Shown here piece after piece: positions 1 through 10,060 of a stretch of 35,860 nucleotides of DNA; within the stretch, counting starts at the first letter, position 1; each line of letters starts with the position of its first letter. Below the pieces are notes generated by a model that ran no database searches, had not been told where the DNA came from, and was given only the letters and a program-made list of their open reading frames with translations. The stretch is from Saccoglossus kowalevskii. Its lineage: Eukaryota > Hemichordata > Enteropneusta > Harrimaniidae. The position numbers and the translations under genes are program-made. The stretch is taken from positions 2,313 through 38,172 of the forward strand of contig NW_003155241.1 in the NCBI RefSeq assembly GCF_000003605.2. The letters are read 5' to 3'.

Positions 1-138
1 ACGGATAAGTAATTCAGTCACATTTGCTTCATTTATTACTGATAATTTTGGATCTGTAGTGGAGTTGACTTTATAACGACATCTCCATGAAATATTCTCA
101 CCCATCCGATATTGTACTCTAGGTAGTGGGCCAATGTA
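1..138 (-). pseudogene. possible fibronectin type III-like exon fragment
   Basis: A 46-codon frame on the minus strand is open from a stop at 139-141 to the window edge. Its translation contains a VQYRMGENISWRC stretch followed by a Thr/Asn-rich strand and NEANVTELLIR, which has the spacing of fibronectin type III strands C to E (Tyr, Trp, then an alternating hydrophobic Leu strand). Tie-type receptors carry such domains outside the membrane, which fits the neighbouring gene, but this piece is on the opposite strand. A possible acceptor (polypyrimidine then CTAG) sits near 122. A competing minus frame is also open for 37 codons, so this may be chance. Whether it is an exon of another receptor running leftwards, or debris, cannot be told. 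Confidence 0.27.
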
Positions 139-233
139 TTACTTGTCCTTGTCTGAATATTAAAATAATTCTAAGCTCGTATCTTGTCGTATTAAATGTT
201 GAAAATGAAATTATATTATATATATTTTCTCAG

Positions 234-581
234 TCTCAAATTCAGTTTATGGAATAGAGCTTCAAACTGTCTATGCAACAAACAACTCGAGTATTCAACT
301 TCAATGTCCTTCGGTGTTGTCAAATACGTCTGACAATGTGCGTTTTGTTAGATGGGACAAAGGTGAAAGCAGATACTTTATAGGTAAGAAATACAACTCA
401 TCCATAGGGGGAAAGAGGATCATATCGAAGACCAAATATGCAATAACCAGGCAATGGGCGCTTAAAATACGATATGTAGAATTTCGCGATGAAGACGTAT
501 ACTGGTGCTCCATTAGTTATATAGATGCAGATACGCAAGAAATTACGATACATGTAACCAACATCGAACTTGTTGTATACG
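234..581 (+). CDS. exon: V-type immunoglobulin domain
   Basis: This exon is phase 1-1, with acceptor TTTTCTCAG at 233 and donor GTAAGC at 582. Canonical V-set residues are visible: the B-strand cysteine in IQLQCP, the C-strand tryptophan in VRWDKG, and the F-strand motif DEDVYWC. Four NxS/T sites (two near the start as NNSS, one NTS, one NSS) suggest glycosylation. The domain ends IELVVYG. The upstream exon that should supply the signal peptide would end in phase 1 and is not within 1-233. The exon is closely matched by the minus-strand exon at 31925-32257. If the following intron is retained, the frame runs to a stop at 674-676 with an AATAAA at 776-781. Confidence 0.9.
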
Positions 582-3500
582 GTAAGCATGATTTATATAC
601 ACCACAGTACAATAAAGTGTATGCGGTTTTAATGACTTTATCTGTAAATGGGGATAATAACAATATATTTTCATGAAAATTCTATATTTGAAATGTGTTT
701 CAGACAGCGCACATGGAAACAGTATGAAGGGAAAAGACACGTTTATTTATAATATTGGTAATACCATGATGTAAAAATAAAACATGCCAACAATTTCCCC
801 CTGACATAATTGTAGTATGATAGTATTTGGAATTTTGAATTACAGTTCCATTCACACTAACTATGCAGTTGCCAGGTCCCGAAGAAATATTGGATAACCG
901 ACCTGGTAAAGTAACTGCGACTATTATGTCTACTCTTGAGGCAACTTGTATTACTTCTCTGGTAACACCTATCACTAGAATTAAATGGCATTTCAACGAT
1001 TCAGAATTGATCGAAGATGAAACTCTAATAATTGAAATGTCGCACGACTCTATTGATGAACTTCGAAACTTAACAAGCAAACTAAAGATGATAATGATTA
1101 CTCAAAGGAGATCTGGGACATATTCATGCTTAACATATTCCATTGGAAATGACCATATTATTAAACGCAGCTTTGTACTTAATCTTATAACGCCAGGTTA
1201 GTATATTTTATATCCTATTTGTCTTGTAAGGGAATTCCAGTTCAACCTCTAACTTCTGAATTACCTTGTATGGACATTTTATTGCAGATCTCAATTTTCA
1301 TTATCAAGTAAACACAACAGATACCAATTCTACCACAGATTATAAATACAAAAAAGGTAATATGTCAATACTGTTTTTAAATTCATAATTGAAATCAAGC
1401 TATGATATTTGCTAATACTGTTATATTTCAAGCACGTGTTTATAAATGAGCAGTTACTGTAATAAAATGAGAGTAGGACACACCACGGAACTAAGGAGTA
1501 TTGTGTGGGTGTAGCACGAAACAATGCCCCGATATCCCGTGGAGTTAGTTGCATATACATTGTTGCTTTAAAGTAGAAGCATCCTCATATTTTTTGAGAA
1601 AGTTGGTTATAAATTACATGATAATGTTCATTGGTTTATTAAGTAAAATCATATAGCTTTTGCCCCCCGACACCATGAAATAGCATTTTTTTGTGTTACA
1701 GTGATGCATGTTGAGAAACTTAAGGTAGAGATGCAGTTTACCTGACAGGTATTTTAATTAGTTAATTAGGAAAGCAAGATGTCCCCCCTTGTCCACAAAA
1801 CTATATATTTACGGAAAGCTTGTTGTATGAATTTTAAAATTTTGTTAGTATTTTTATTATGGACACTGTAATTTGAAATATGCACAAAAATGTGCTTTTT
1901 TGGTCAAAAGTGATTTAAAAAAAATTAGCTTTTAATCCATGCTTCTGTTTCCTGTCAAAATTGGCTTATGGGTACATCTGTTTACTATGAAGAAAGTGTC
2001 GTCTTGAAAACTGTCTACCAGTTGTCAATTTTGCAGGGCAGCAGCTCATATTTCACTACTTCAAGTTTATGCATAAATTAACATTCAGGCTAGTTGTCTG
2101 TACGATTGTTGTAACACTGTTCATCCAAAAACAATGCCCCGACGGCGTTTTGAAGATAAACACATAGTCAATCATTTGTGAAAATTTCAAAACAAAAGAT
2201 CAAAGCGTCTAGAAGCTATTTTTTGTTAAAGTTCTGGTATGTGCACTAAAAAGAAGCTGAGACAATTGCTAATTTGCATAACAATTCACTCAGTAAGAAG
2301 TTTGCTAATGCTCATAATTAAAATGTCTGTAACAGTTCCAAATTTAAATGTATTATCGTTTTGTAAAAAGTTAAATATAGTGCATAATACGGGGATCCCT
2401 TCATTTCTTTTTTTCATCATGTTTCTTTTTTATTATTTATGTACAGCCTTACTAAATCTTGCTAAGCATTCAAAAGAGAGAATGTTTGCACCTGTTATCT
2501 ATATTTTAAAATCGTTTTTTGAGTATGTTCCACTATTCACAATTCTACAAAATTTCAACAGTCTATAGCCAAGGATGTTTGGATAATAAAAATAGAAAAA
2601 AAATATTTCACTCCCAAGGGCCCACAAACCTGCATCTCCACTTTAATCATGTTTATAATGAGTCGTTATTTTTAGAACAATTCCATAGAACACAATGTAA
2701 AAGAAAAATTCTATTTTTCGTTTGACACTTTTTAAAATCCACATTTTTGAAAAACAATTAGTAACAAATAAGTACCCCATCATTCACAAGATATGATTTT
2801 GTCAGCGTAAAATTTGAGAAATGGCATAATATGTCTGCCACAGGAACATATATGACAAAAGGCTCCCTACCCACTAAAAGGCAACCATTATTTTCTCGAA
2901 AATTAAGCTGGTGACCCCAACTATAAATATTCAGAATTGAACGAAGATGAAAGTCTAATAATCGAAGTGTCGCACGACTCTATTGATGAACTTCGAAACT
3001 TAACAAGCAAACTAAAGATGATAATGATTACTCAAAGGAGATCTGGGACTTATTCATGCTTAGCATATTCCATTGGAAATGACCATATTATTATACGCAG
3101 CTTTGTACTTAATCTTATCACGCCAGGTTAGTATATTTTATAACCTATTTGTGTTGAAAGGGAATTCCAGTTCAACCTCTAACTTCTGAATTACCTTGTA
3201 TGGACATTTTTATTGCAGATCCCAATTTTCATTATCAAGTAAACACAACAGATACTAATTCTACCACAGATTATAAATACGGAAAAGGTAATATGTCAAT
3301 ACGGATGTTAAATTCATAATTGAAATCAAGCTATATTTGCTAGTACTGTTATATTTCAACCACGTGTTTATAAATGAGCAGTTACTGTAATAAAATGTGA
3401 GTAGGACACACCACGGAACTAAGGAGTATTGTGTGGGTGTAGCCCGAAACAACGCCCCAATGTCCCGTGGTGTCAGCTACATATATATCTTGTTGCTTTA

Positions 3501-6500
3501 AAGTAGATGCTTATTATTGCATGATAATGTCCATTGGCTTATTAAGTACAATTATAGAGCTACTGTCCCACGACACCATGAAAGAGCATTTTTTCGTGTT
3601 ACAGTAATGCATTTTAAGAAGCTTGTCCTATTTGTTTTTTAAAAAAGTTGCTATTTTTAGAAAAAAATCAAAAAAGATAATGTTAAAGGACAATTGCATT
3701 TTTTACACTTTTTATAATCCAGATTTTTTAAATAAGTTAGAACAATAATACATACCACATAGTTCGCAATATATAATTTGTTAAGCCTATGTCACCAGTC
3801 TGCAATTTGAGAAACGGCTAAACTACAACCATTATTTCCTCGGAAGCAAGACAAATAATTCATCATTTGTTGTCACTTGGCAGCTAGAAAACAACTCACC
3901 CGCTAAACAACATACCGAAACATTCCGGTCAGCAGCCTTACAGCTTGTTGGGGGAATTATGGCCAGTAGTACCGTACCATGGCTTGTCTACATTATTGCA
4001 AAAAAATCACCAGCTGCCAGGTGATTACTGATTAGATAGCCGTGTTGTCAATCACTTGGCTGGTTTACAAGTAGACATCACCATGGGAAAAAGGGGTGTT
4101 GTTAGAGCATAGCCCGAAACAACTCCCCTCTCAAAGTTTCGTGTCATTAGCTATGTATACACAGACTGTTTATACAAATTATTATTTAATTCCTACCATC
4201 AGTTGACAGTGACCTCTCAAAAGCCACAGAGGATCAATTTGCTTTACGAATTCGCTGCTTAAAAAAACAAACTGACACCTTCAAGCCAAATGCTTCAAGT
4301 TTGCGGGGGGGTTATGACTCGTAAAGCCATGATATATCTCTCAATAATGCAAGAAATCACCAGCTGCTAACACTATTAAATAAAGAAAAAGATAATATAA
4401 TATATATTTCCATGCAACATATCTTGTTCAATTGCGTTTTGTGTCAGAGTTCATATCACATCAAGAGTGCTCTACATTCTCAATAACTCATTGAATGGAT
4501 GATTGAATGGACTGTTTTTGAAATCGTTCCTGCCTGTTTTTAGAATATCACCAAGGAACGTATGAAGTTGGATCAACACCGGACGTAGGAGAGACAACGA
4601 CGTTACTTACTCCAGGTACACAACTCGATTAAAAATGAATGTGTTGTTTTTTTCGCATATTAGTTTATTTTCTAAATGTGTTTCATTAAATATTTTACAG
4701 TTACAGTTTCTTATTGCATTGTATAATTTTTACCACTGAGACTTGTAAAGGCCCTATTGCTACACTGACCTGTTCCTCATAATGATGAATGTTTGTCAAA
4801 TAACTAGTGTTTAGTATACTATTCTAATATGACTTTCTCACTTGTATTAATGAATGAACATACCCAATGTCAAGTCATTAAAATATTGATTTTATTTTAA
4901 TTTTAGAAAATATGTTGAATAACATTAGTTTGACCAAGAATAGAGAGACCATGTTTAAACAGGATCGAAATGCACCGAAGACTTATGTTTTTGCCATCAT
5001 CATCATAGCCGGATGTATTTTGATAAGCATATCGATTACAATCATATTAAAAATATTTATATTGTTGCTGCGGGACCGTAGAAAGGTAATCGTTTCTATC
5101 TCCAGTATTATTAACGTGCTCTTGCGATCCGATCAGACAAAAACAAATTAATGACAGTATTACAATTGTGTTTCATATTGCTGAACGAGAATGGTGTCAA
5201 ATACATGATTAAAACTCAATATGAATAGATAGATTGAACTTAACATTTGGAATCCAACAGTGTCACATTTACCACAGCTATGTGGGGTCATCAACTCAAA
5301 AGATACATAATCCTTAACTTTAAACTCATTTTTTTCAATTTTAAACGAATATTCAATTACAGAAACATGACAGAGAAGAGAATGGTAATACACCAAAGCT
5401 GGAAGTAAGTTCACTGCTTATGCCAGTAGATATTTCACACATGATTTATTTTTATCACTGACGTTTCTATCCATACGTATCCATGAATCGTGACATCACA
5501 AACAGTATGTATGCCACCAGTTTAATAAGTAACGATATCTCATATATGCTCACATCGTCGATGTATCACTCAACTGGTTTTTATTAGATAGTAGTCGACT
5601 AATATCTTCGATATCAAATTATATTGGTTGCGAATGTATAATATATGACGAGTGACAACGAATTTTTCTTTCCATTTTAAAATCATTGTCAGTTAAGCCG
5701 GTTACAATTTAGGTTGTGGCATACGTGAACGTTTTTGTACGACCATTTATCTCAGCAAAATAATGTCCACGATCTGCTGAAGACGAAAGTAAATAACTTG
5801 AATTACACATACGCACACATCTATCTAAGTTTGTAAACCAAATTAAATGCATTCGACTTTAAAATTTCAATGTGAAATACATGATATTTTGTATTATGCA
5901 CAGCTAAAAGTTGCCGAAAAATAGTTACAAAATTAATAACGTGATGTGGAATGACCGGGTCTAAACTCGTATTTTGTATTATGTATATGACAGTTCACGA
6001 ATATATGACCTGATATGCATGGTGTTGATGTAAGTGAGCACAATTTGTTCAGGTAATTTGATTATTATATTTCTGGAATGCGAAAATAAAGTAAATATTA
6101 TTCATTGTTACAGACGATTACATCAGACGTAAACCAAAACATTCAAACATCTGTAATTTCTGTAAGTAAGCTATCAGCTATATTATTTCAATAAATATTA
6201 CTTGTATTTACGGAGGTCAGTTTGCTTCCAGTTTTACAGATTCTTGACAATATATGTATCAAATTCATTTACAGACAAGTCCCGAAGATGATTATTTGGA
6301 ACCAGCCAGCATTGTTGACCAATGGTATTACCCACCAGATAAATTACATTTCCAAAGGAATGAGAACACTCTGGGACGGGGCGAGTTTGGTAAAGTTGTC
6401 AAGGCTCGAGTTGAAAACTTAATGATTGCAGTCAAAATTGTTCAAGGTAAGATACAGTATAGCATGGTTGGATTTTAATGTTGTAATATGTTGATTTTTT

Positions 6501-9500
6501 TGTGTATTATTTTAAATGTATTTTTGTCTGTATTATTGTAGAATCAAAGCTGTCATCTAACTGTAAGACCGTCGCGGATTGCCTTCTGAGTTGAATAACG
6601 ATTTCGGTTTTAAAGACCCCGGGAAAGTGTTCTAAGTTCCTTGTGTAATGATGTGTATGCGAGGGATTTTTGCACGGAAAAAAGAATTTGTATTTTTTGG
6701 CGGTTTGCTTAATAGTATCCGAACGGTTCGGTTGACTGTGAAATTTGCTATTTTCCCCTGATTTGTATGATCTGAAAACGCGTAAATATCGGTAAATTAA
6801 TCGCATTCATTTCATTATCACGTGTACGCCAGCTAACTATGACATTGTACACTTCGTTCGGACGATACTGACAATTTAAATCTGGATAATTTACTGAGAA
6901 AAATCTCGCGTACCACAAAAACACGCACACGAGAAACTTACGAGCATACTGAAAAATATTGATCGACTCAACACAACACAACACAACACAACACAACACA
7001 ACACAAGATGGCAATTGCACGGTGAGTGTCTGACAAACAGTCGTTCTTTTCAGTCCCGTGGATATGTTGTGTTGAACGACTCGTTGCCAGACAAGTGGCC
7101 CTACGTATAGCGCTGTGTTGATCGGGCGAATTAAATGACAATATTGTCGCTGGTCTCAGCCTGCTTGTACGATACTAGCCCTGGACCCATGTCGTTGTGT
7201 CGAGCGGACGACATCGGTCGCTTGGCTGTCCGCTCTACCAACACCCGTGTGGAGTGGGCAGTCAGGCGACCGAATATAATAAGCCCACTAACAACGCCAT
7301 GGATCCAGGGTTAGGCCAGGAAAAAAATTCTTTGTTTCTCGCTTCTTAGAAATTTTAAAATGAGGCGGCGAGGCAATTTTTTTTTAATTACTGAGCTAAA
7401 ATGGGGAAATTTGAGACAAGTGCAAATACAAGCGCATTTTGGAATGCTTTAGAAGGAAATAAACGTCCGAGGCGGAAACGAGAAACAGAGGTATTTTTTT
7501 TCTCAGCCTTAGTACGATACTAACCCAGATACAAAGTCCATGTACACAGAATTGGATGTTATTTTATGTTCCATTAATTGTGTACAGGCGTTCACGTAAT
7601 CCTACCAACATTATGTTCAGGTTACATGGGTCTGAACAACCGATGAAGGAGTTGATGCAGGGAAGATAAGGATTTCCTAACAGAAAGTAGTACGTGATGT
7701 CATGCAACCACCTGGGCAACCACCAAACCTTGTAAACTAAGATGAGCCGTTCAAAGACGCGGGAAAACCGATGTCAAACTAGATTTTAATTTGAACTGAA
7801 ATTAATGCCATATTCGTATTGTAAAAAATGTTCATTCTTTGTAATGTTAGCAAATTTTCCCAATTTGTGTGTGTTTTGCATATGAATGCGTTAATCTGTA
7901 TTCATATGCAAATTAGTTAACTTTGTTTTTTAAATTGATATTTAGTTAGTAAACCTTAGTTTTATTCATAAGTTTATTAGGTATATTCATAAAATGTTTT
8001 ACTAATTTGAATATCAATGTGACCGTGAAAGTTTAACATTGCCAAAGTTCAACAATACAATTATAGTACTAGCTGCATGCATATATGCATAAAGTTTTAC
8101 ATATTATTGAGGTCACATGATCATATATAGTCATCTGATACATTATCCTGTCAGATGCCTTCATTATAGCACTGGTTGCACGTCACTATCTGTAGCGGTG
8201 CTTAATACATATCAGTTATGTATATTAATTTGGTCACATGACCATATATGGTCATCTGATATGATAGGCAGATCTCTTGCCCGATGTCTTCAGTATTGCA
8301 CTTAATGTACATTCCTGGCTGCAACAAGCCCACATACTGTGTTGGGATATTTAATTAACATTTACCTGAATTAAATCGTGTTTATTGTGTTGTTTTTATA
8401 CAGAATCATCAGCAACAGAAGACATTTTAGCCGAATTGAATATAATGAAGAAAATGTCATCTACCGAAAATCCATATGTTATAACATTGTTCGGATATTC
8501 TCGGTTAAAAGGTGAAGCAATACATTGTTTGCAGTGTAGTATCAGATTATAACGAATGATTCGCTAATTACATTGCGGATAACATCTTGAGTACTTACTT
8601 TTTCTACAATAGGCGAGATGTACATACTAATGGAACTTGCTGAAAATGGTAGTCTGCGTGACTACTTAATATCAAAGAGATCAAGCCATGTATATGGTAA
8701 TCTACACGCATATAGCCAAGATCTAACTTCAAACGATATATTATCGTTCATTTTGCAAATTGCACATGGAATGGCATATCTTGCATCACTGAAGGTAATT
8801 TATTTCAAGATGTAATCATGTGACTATTCGACGTTTTCCCAAATATATTCTCACCAAATGACATGACACTCTTTGTTACCTGTATAAATTTCACGTTCAT
8901 CATTTTAATAGTGCATCCATAGAGACCTGGCTACAAGAAATGTACTTCTTGACAACAACATGATGTGCAAAATATCCGACTTTGGCCTGGCTCGGGACAT
9001 TAGTAGCACTGAAGTGTATGTGAAAGAAACAGCGGTAAGGCATTTATTTTATATTTACTAATCTGCATGTTTAAATTTAGCCACTGTAACCATCTTACTA
9101 AAATTCGTCGATATTGCTATGAGTCGTTATGTCTTTAACTGCATTGAATGTGAAAACAATTCCACTATGTGCTGTTTTCTTACAAATAGGGACGTCTTCC
9201 ATTACGATGGATGGCATTGGAGTCGTTGAATTACTCTTCATACAATCTTAAAAGTGATGTATGGTCCTATGGAATAGTTATGTGGGAAATAATAACTTTG
9301 GGTGAGACTACAGTTAAACGATTTTATCAGAGTCTTACTGTTCGGTCGTTCTGGGATTATGCCCATAACAGATTGGAGTAGACCACATAACGTACCATAA
9401 TGTCAAACGTTGACAATGCTTAGCTAGAATGCTTTTTTCATTCGTCCACACAAAATGTCTTCGTAATGTGTTAACACAATAATTAGCTTTTCATAATTTA

Positions 9501-10060
9501 TCATGTGTTTTCAGGTTCTACGCCATATGGTAGAATGATGTCGAGTGAAATAGTACAAAAGCTGAACGATGGATATCGATTACCAAATCCATCACATTGT
9601 GGAAAAGCTATGTAAGAAATAAATTGCTGGGACTTTTATTCAATGTGACATTTTATAAATAATAAATTTTCCAGACATAATTTGAAGGTCTAATTTAAGT
9701 CCGTTGTTTCTCTAGCCACGAAACTATGATGAAATGCTGGGATGGCAAACCTGAAAATAGACCATCATTTGTGCAAATTTGCCGACATATTGATCAACTA
9801 ATTGTAAACGAAAATTATGTGAGTATAATTATTGGATTTCATATGTCACACTACTGTACTGTGTATCATAAGTTACAAAAATATTTTCCACTTGTCTTAA
9901 GATACAGAATATGGCAGATGTAATAGAGGGAAATATATATACACTATTCATAATTATTTTACATTGTCATTCACAGGGTCAATTGGACATGCGTATGTTT
10001 GAACAGCATTTGTATGTCAATTTACTAGAGAATGGCTGTCCAGCGGGTGAGAAAATATAA
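234..10060 (+). CDS. Ig-domain receptor tyrosine kinase, Tie-like (signal exon missing, off the left edge)
   Basis: Fifteen exons join in one frame: 234-581, 846-1196, 1288-1356, 4544-4615, 4907-5085, 5363-5404, 6114-6161, 6275-6446, 8404-8511, 8613-8794, 8912-9034, 9190-9301, 9515-9611, 9716-9818, 9977-10060. They total 2090 bases, i.e. a split first codon plus 695 codons and a TAA stop. All borders are AG/GT. Extracellular exons are all phase 1-1, as usual for shuffled Ig modules. Order: V-type Ig, second Ig, two short stem exons, transmembrane helix, juxtamembrane segment, tyrosine kinase, short tail. A single-pass plasma membrane receptor that phosphorylates tyrosines after ligand binding is expected from the family. 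The activation loop and C-lobe ([36 protein letters not shown]) resemble Tie kinases most, but the usual Tie EGF repeats are not seen. Ligand unknown. A 69-base duplicate stem exon (3219-3287) could add 23 residues in phase. Confidence 0.9.
846..1196 (+). CDS. exon: second immunoglobulin-like domain
   Basis: A 351-base phase 1-1 exon, acceptor TTACAG, donor GTTAGT. It reads [14 protein letters not shown] and then an Ig fold: the first cysteine in EATCIT, tryptophan in IKWHFND, and the second cysteine in RRSGTYSC, ending NLITPG. An NLT glycosylation site lies between the strands. The 3' two thirds, from about 1003, are duplicated at 2935-3126, so this exon is the intact parent copy. Confidence 0.87.
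1003..2903 (+). repeat. tandem duplication inside the receptor gene, copy 1
   Basis: The block from the middle of the second Ig exon through the stem exon and into the intron is repeated directly from about 2929 to 3850. Matching stretches are 1003-1720 with 2930-3620, and about 2660-2903 with 3640-3860; the part of copy 1 between about 1720 and 2660 is absent from copy 2. Coding and intronic parts diverge only slightly, so the duplication looks recent. Shared intronic landmarks include CCACGGAACTAAGGAGTATT (1481-1500 and 3411-3430) and the GACACCATGAAA block (about 1669 and 3571). Confidence 0.85.
1288..1356 (+). CDS. exon: extracellular stem, copy 1
   Basis: A 23-codon phase 1-1 exon, acceptor TTATTGCAG and donor GTAATA. 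It encodes [18 protein letters not shown] followed by a short Lys/Tyr stretch. It is polar and rich in Thr, Ser and Asn with NTT and NST sites, as expected for a glycosylated stalk between Ig domains and membrane. A near identical copy lies at 3219-3287. No domain is recognised. Confidence 0.72.
2935..3126 (+). pseudogene. partial copy of the second Ig exon
   Basis: This is a 5'-truncated copy of the exon at 846-1196. It keeps the donor GTTAGT, and a preceding TATTCAG makes a possible acceptor, so 2935-3126 would be a 192-base phase 1-1 exon with an open frame ([14 protein letters not shown] to NLITP). It retains the second Ig cysteine (SGTYSC) but lacks the first cysteine and the tryptophan, so it cannot fold as an Ig domain. 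It is most likely a skipped relic; in-frame inclusion cannot be excluded. Confidence 0.7.
3219..3287 (+). CDS. exon: extracellular stem, copy 2 (possibly alternative)
   Basis: This is a duplicate of the stem exon at 1288-1356 with intact acceptor (TTTATTGCAG) and donor (GTAATA), same 69-base length and phase 1-1. Three codon changes are visible (Leu to Pro near the start, Lys to Gly near the end, one silent in the middle). It could be spliced with copy 1, swapped for it, or skipped without breaking the frame, lengthening the stalk by 23 residues when included. Confidence 0.5.
4544..4615 (+). CDS. exon: extracellular stem, distal part
   Basis: A 24-codon phase 1-1 exon, acceptor CTGTTTTTAG, donor GTACAC. 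It reads [19 protein letters not shown] then TLLTPG: acidic and Thr-rich, with no cysteine. It sits between the duplicated stem exons and the transmembrane exon, so a stalk role is inferred. Confidence 0.72.
4907..5085 (+). CDS. exon: transmembrane helix and stop-transfer
   Basis: This exon is phase 1 to 0. After a polar stretch with an NIS site it encodes a hydrophobic run, [20 protein letters not shown] onward through LKIFILLL, followed directly by the basic stop-transfer RDRRK, the pattern of a type I single-pass receptor with its C-terminus in the cytosol. The acceptor is TTTTAATTTTAG and the donor GTAATC. Confidence 0.88.
5363..5404 (+). CDS. exon: juxtamembrane segment 1
   Basis: A 14-codon phase 0-0 micro-exon, [14 protein letters not shown], with acceptor TTCAATTACAG and donor GTAAGT. 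It is charged and follows directly after the stop-transfer basic cluster. Small phase 0 exons are common in receptor kinase juxtamembrane regions. Confidence 0.68.
6114..6161 (+). CDS. exon: juxtamembrane segment 2
   Basis: A 16-codon phase 0-0 exon, [16 protein letters not shown], with acceptor TTCATTGTTACAG and donor GTAAGT. Ser/Thr-rich with no recognised motif. Supported by good splice sites and matching phase on both sides; as it is very short it could be skipped in frame. Confidence 0.6.
6275..6446 (+). CDS. exon: YLEP juxtamembrane motif and kinase N-lobe (glycine loop, catalytic lysine)
   Basis: This exon is phase 0 to 1. It starts [12 protein letters not shown], an acidic tyrosine motif likely to be an SH2 docking site once phosphorylated, then [10 protein letters not shown], where the kinase domain begins. 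The glycine-rich loop [12 protein letters not shown] and the catalytic lysine in IAVKIV are both intact. Confidence 0.93.
6969..7006. repeat. (ACACA)n pentanucleotide microsatellite
   Basis: About seven to eight copies of the five-base unit ACACA in tandem, uninterrupted. A pure run of this kind is likely length-polymorphic. Confidence 0.95.
7167..7316. mobile_element. foldback (palindromic MITE-like) element
   Basis: The ~150-base block is an imperfect palindrome over its whole length. The left end CTAGCCCTGGACCCATG is matched by the inverse complement of the right end CATGGATCCAGGGTTAG, and the match continues inward through TCGTTGT, ATCGGTCGC and TGNCC(A/G)CTC on both arms. It is GC-richer than the intron around it. 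This is the structure of a non-autonomous foldback DNA element. Confidence 0.65.
8111..8300. repeat. two-copy direct repeat, period about 120 bases, with an 18-base palindrome
   Basis: GGTCACATGA(T/C)CATATAT(A/G)GTCATCTGATA occurs at about 8111 and again at about 8231, and flanking parts (GATGCCTTCA, TTGCAC) also correspond. The second copy contains the perfect palindrome ATGACCATATATGGTCAT. Confidence 0.7.
8404..8794 (+). CDS. exons: kinase helix C, hinge and helices D-E
   Basis: Two exons, 8404-8511 (phase 1-1) and 8613-8794 (phase 1-0). The first carries the helix C glutamate in [13 protein letters not shown], which pairs with the catalytic lysine, then [15 protein letters not shown]. The second carries the hinge [17 protein letters not shown], a short kinase insert (about 25 residues), and [16 protein letters not shown], helix E. 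The sequence [10 protein letters not shown] is typical of receptor tyrosine kinases. Confidence 0.93.
8912..9301 (+). CDS. exons: kinase catalytic and activation loops
   Basis: Two exons, 8912-9034 (phase 0-0) and 9190-9301 (phase 0-1). The catalytic loop is [14 protein letters not shown], with the catalytic Asp and Asn; ATRN is a tyrosine kinase signature. The magnesium motif is SDFGLARD. The activation loop has one tyrosine (EVYVKET), then [18 protein letters not shown] and [13 protein letters not shown]. Tyrosine-kinase specificity is marked by PLRWMALES. All residues needed for catalysis are present. Confidence 0.95.
9515..10060 (+). CDS. exons: kinase C-lobe end and C-terminal tail
   Basis: Three exons, 9515-9611 (phase 1-2), 9716-9818 (phase 2-0) and 9977-10060. 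They encode [29 protein letters not shown], the MMKCW and ENRPSFVQI motifs with the conserved structural Arg, and a short tail ending in GEKI and TAA at 10058-10060. The tail contains LYVNL: a Tyr-x-Asn site of the kind bound by the Grb2 SH2 domain, in a place comparable to the YVN site in Tie2 tails. At 10046 a GTGAGA could serve as a donor, so a further exon cannot be ruled out, but reading on gives a stop after four codons. Confidence 0.88.

Larger units (their letters stand above)
2929..3860 (+). repeat. tandem duplication inside the receptor gene, copy 2 (internally deleted)
   Basis: This is the second copy of the block at 1003-2903, in direct orientation and about 1.93 kb downstream. 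It lacks roughly 0.9 kb of intron relative to copy 1. A further weaker relative of one intronic segment (AGCCCGAAACAACTCCCC, about 4111-4128) suggests older rounds of duplication in the same intron. Confidence 0.83.
6447..8403 (+). other. large kinase intron with repeats
   Basis: This intron of nearly 2 kb separates the glycine-loop exon from the helix C exon. It holds the pentanucleotide microsatellite, the foldback element and the two-copy direct repeat listed separately, plus a perfect 10-base hairpin (GCATATGAAT ... ATTCATATGC, 7878-7909). No further exon fits the phase. Confidence 0.6.

Noticed and set aside
314-676. 120-codon plus frame beginning with ATG as a stand-alone gene
   Set aside because: It is the V exon read from an internal Met and through the donor at 582; the true exon starts at 234 with an acceptor and needs a signal exon upstream.
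6542-6575. Extra kinase exon after TATTATTGTAG (AATCAAAGCTGTCATC...)
   Set aside because: It resembles the start of the exon at 8404 for only a few codons, then meets a stop; no donor in phase.
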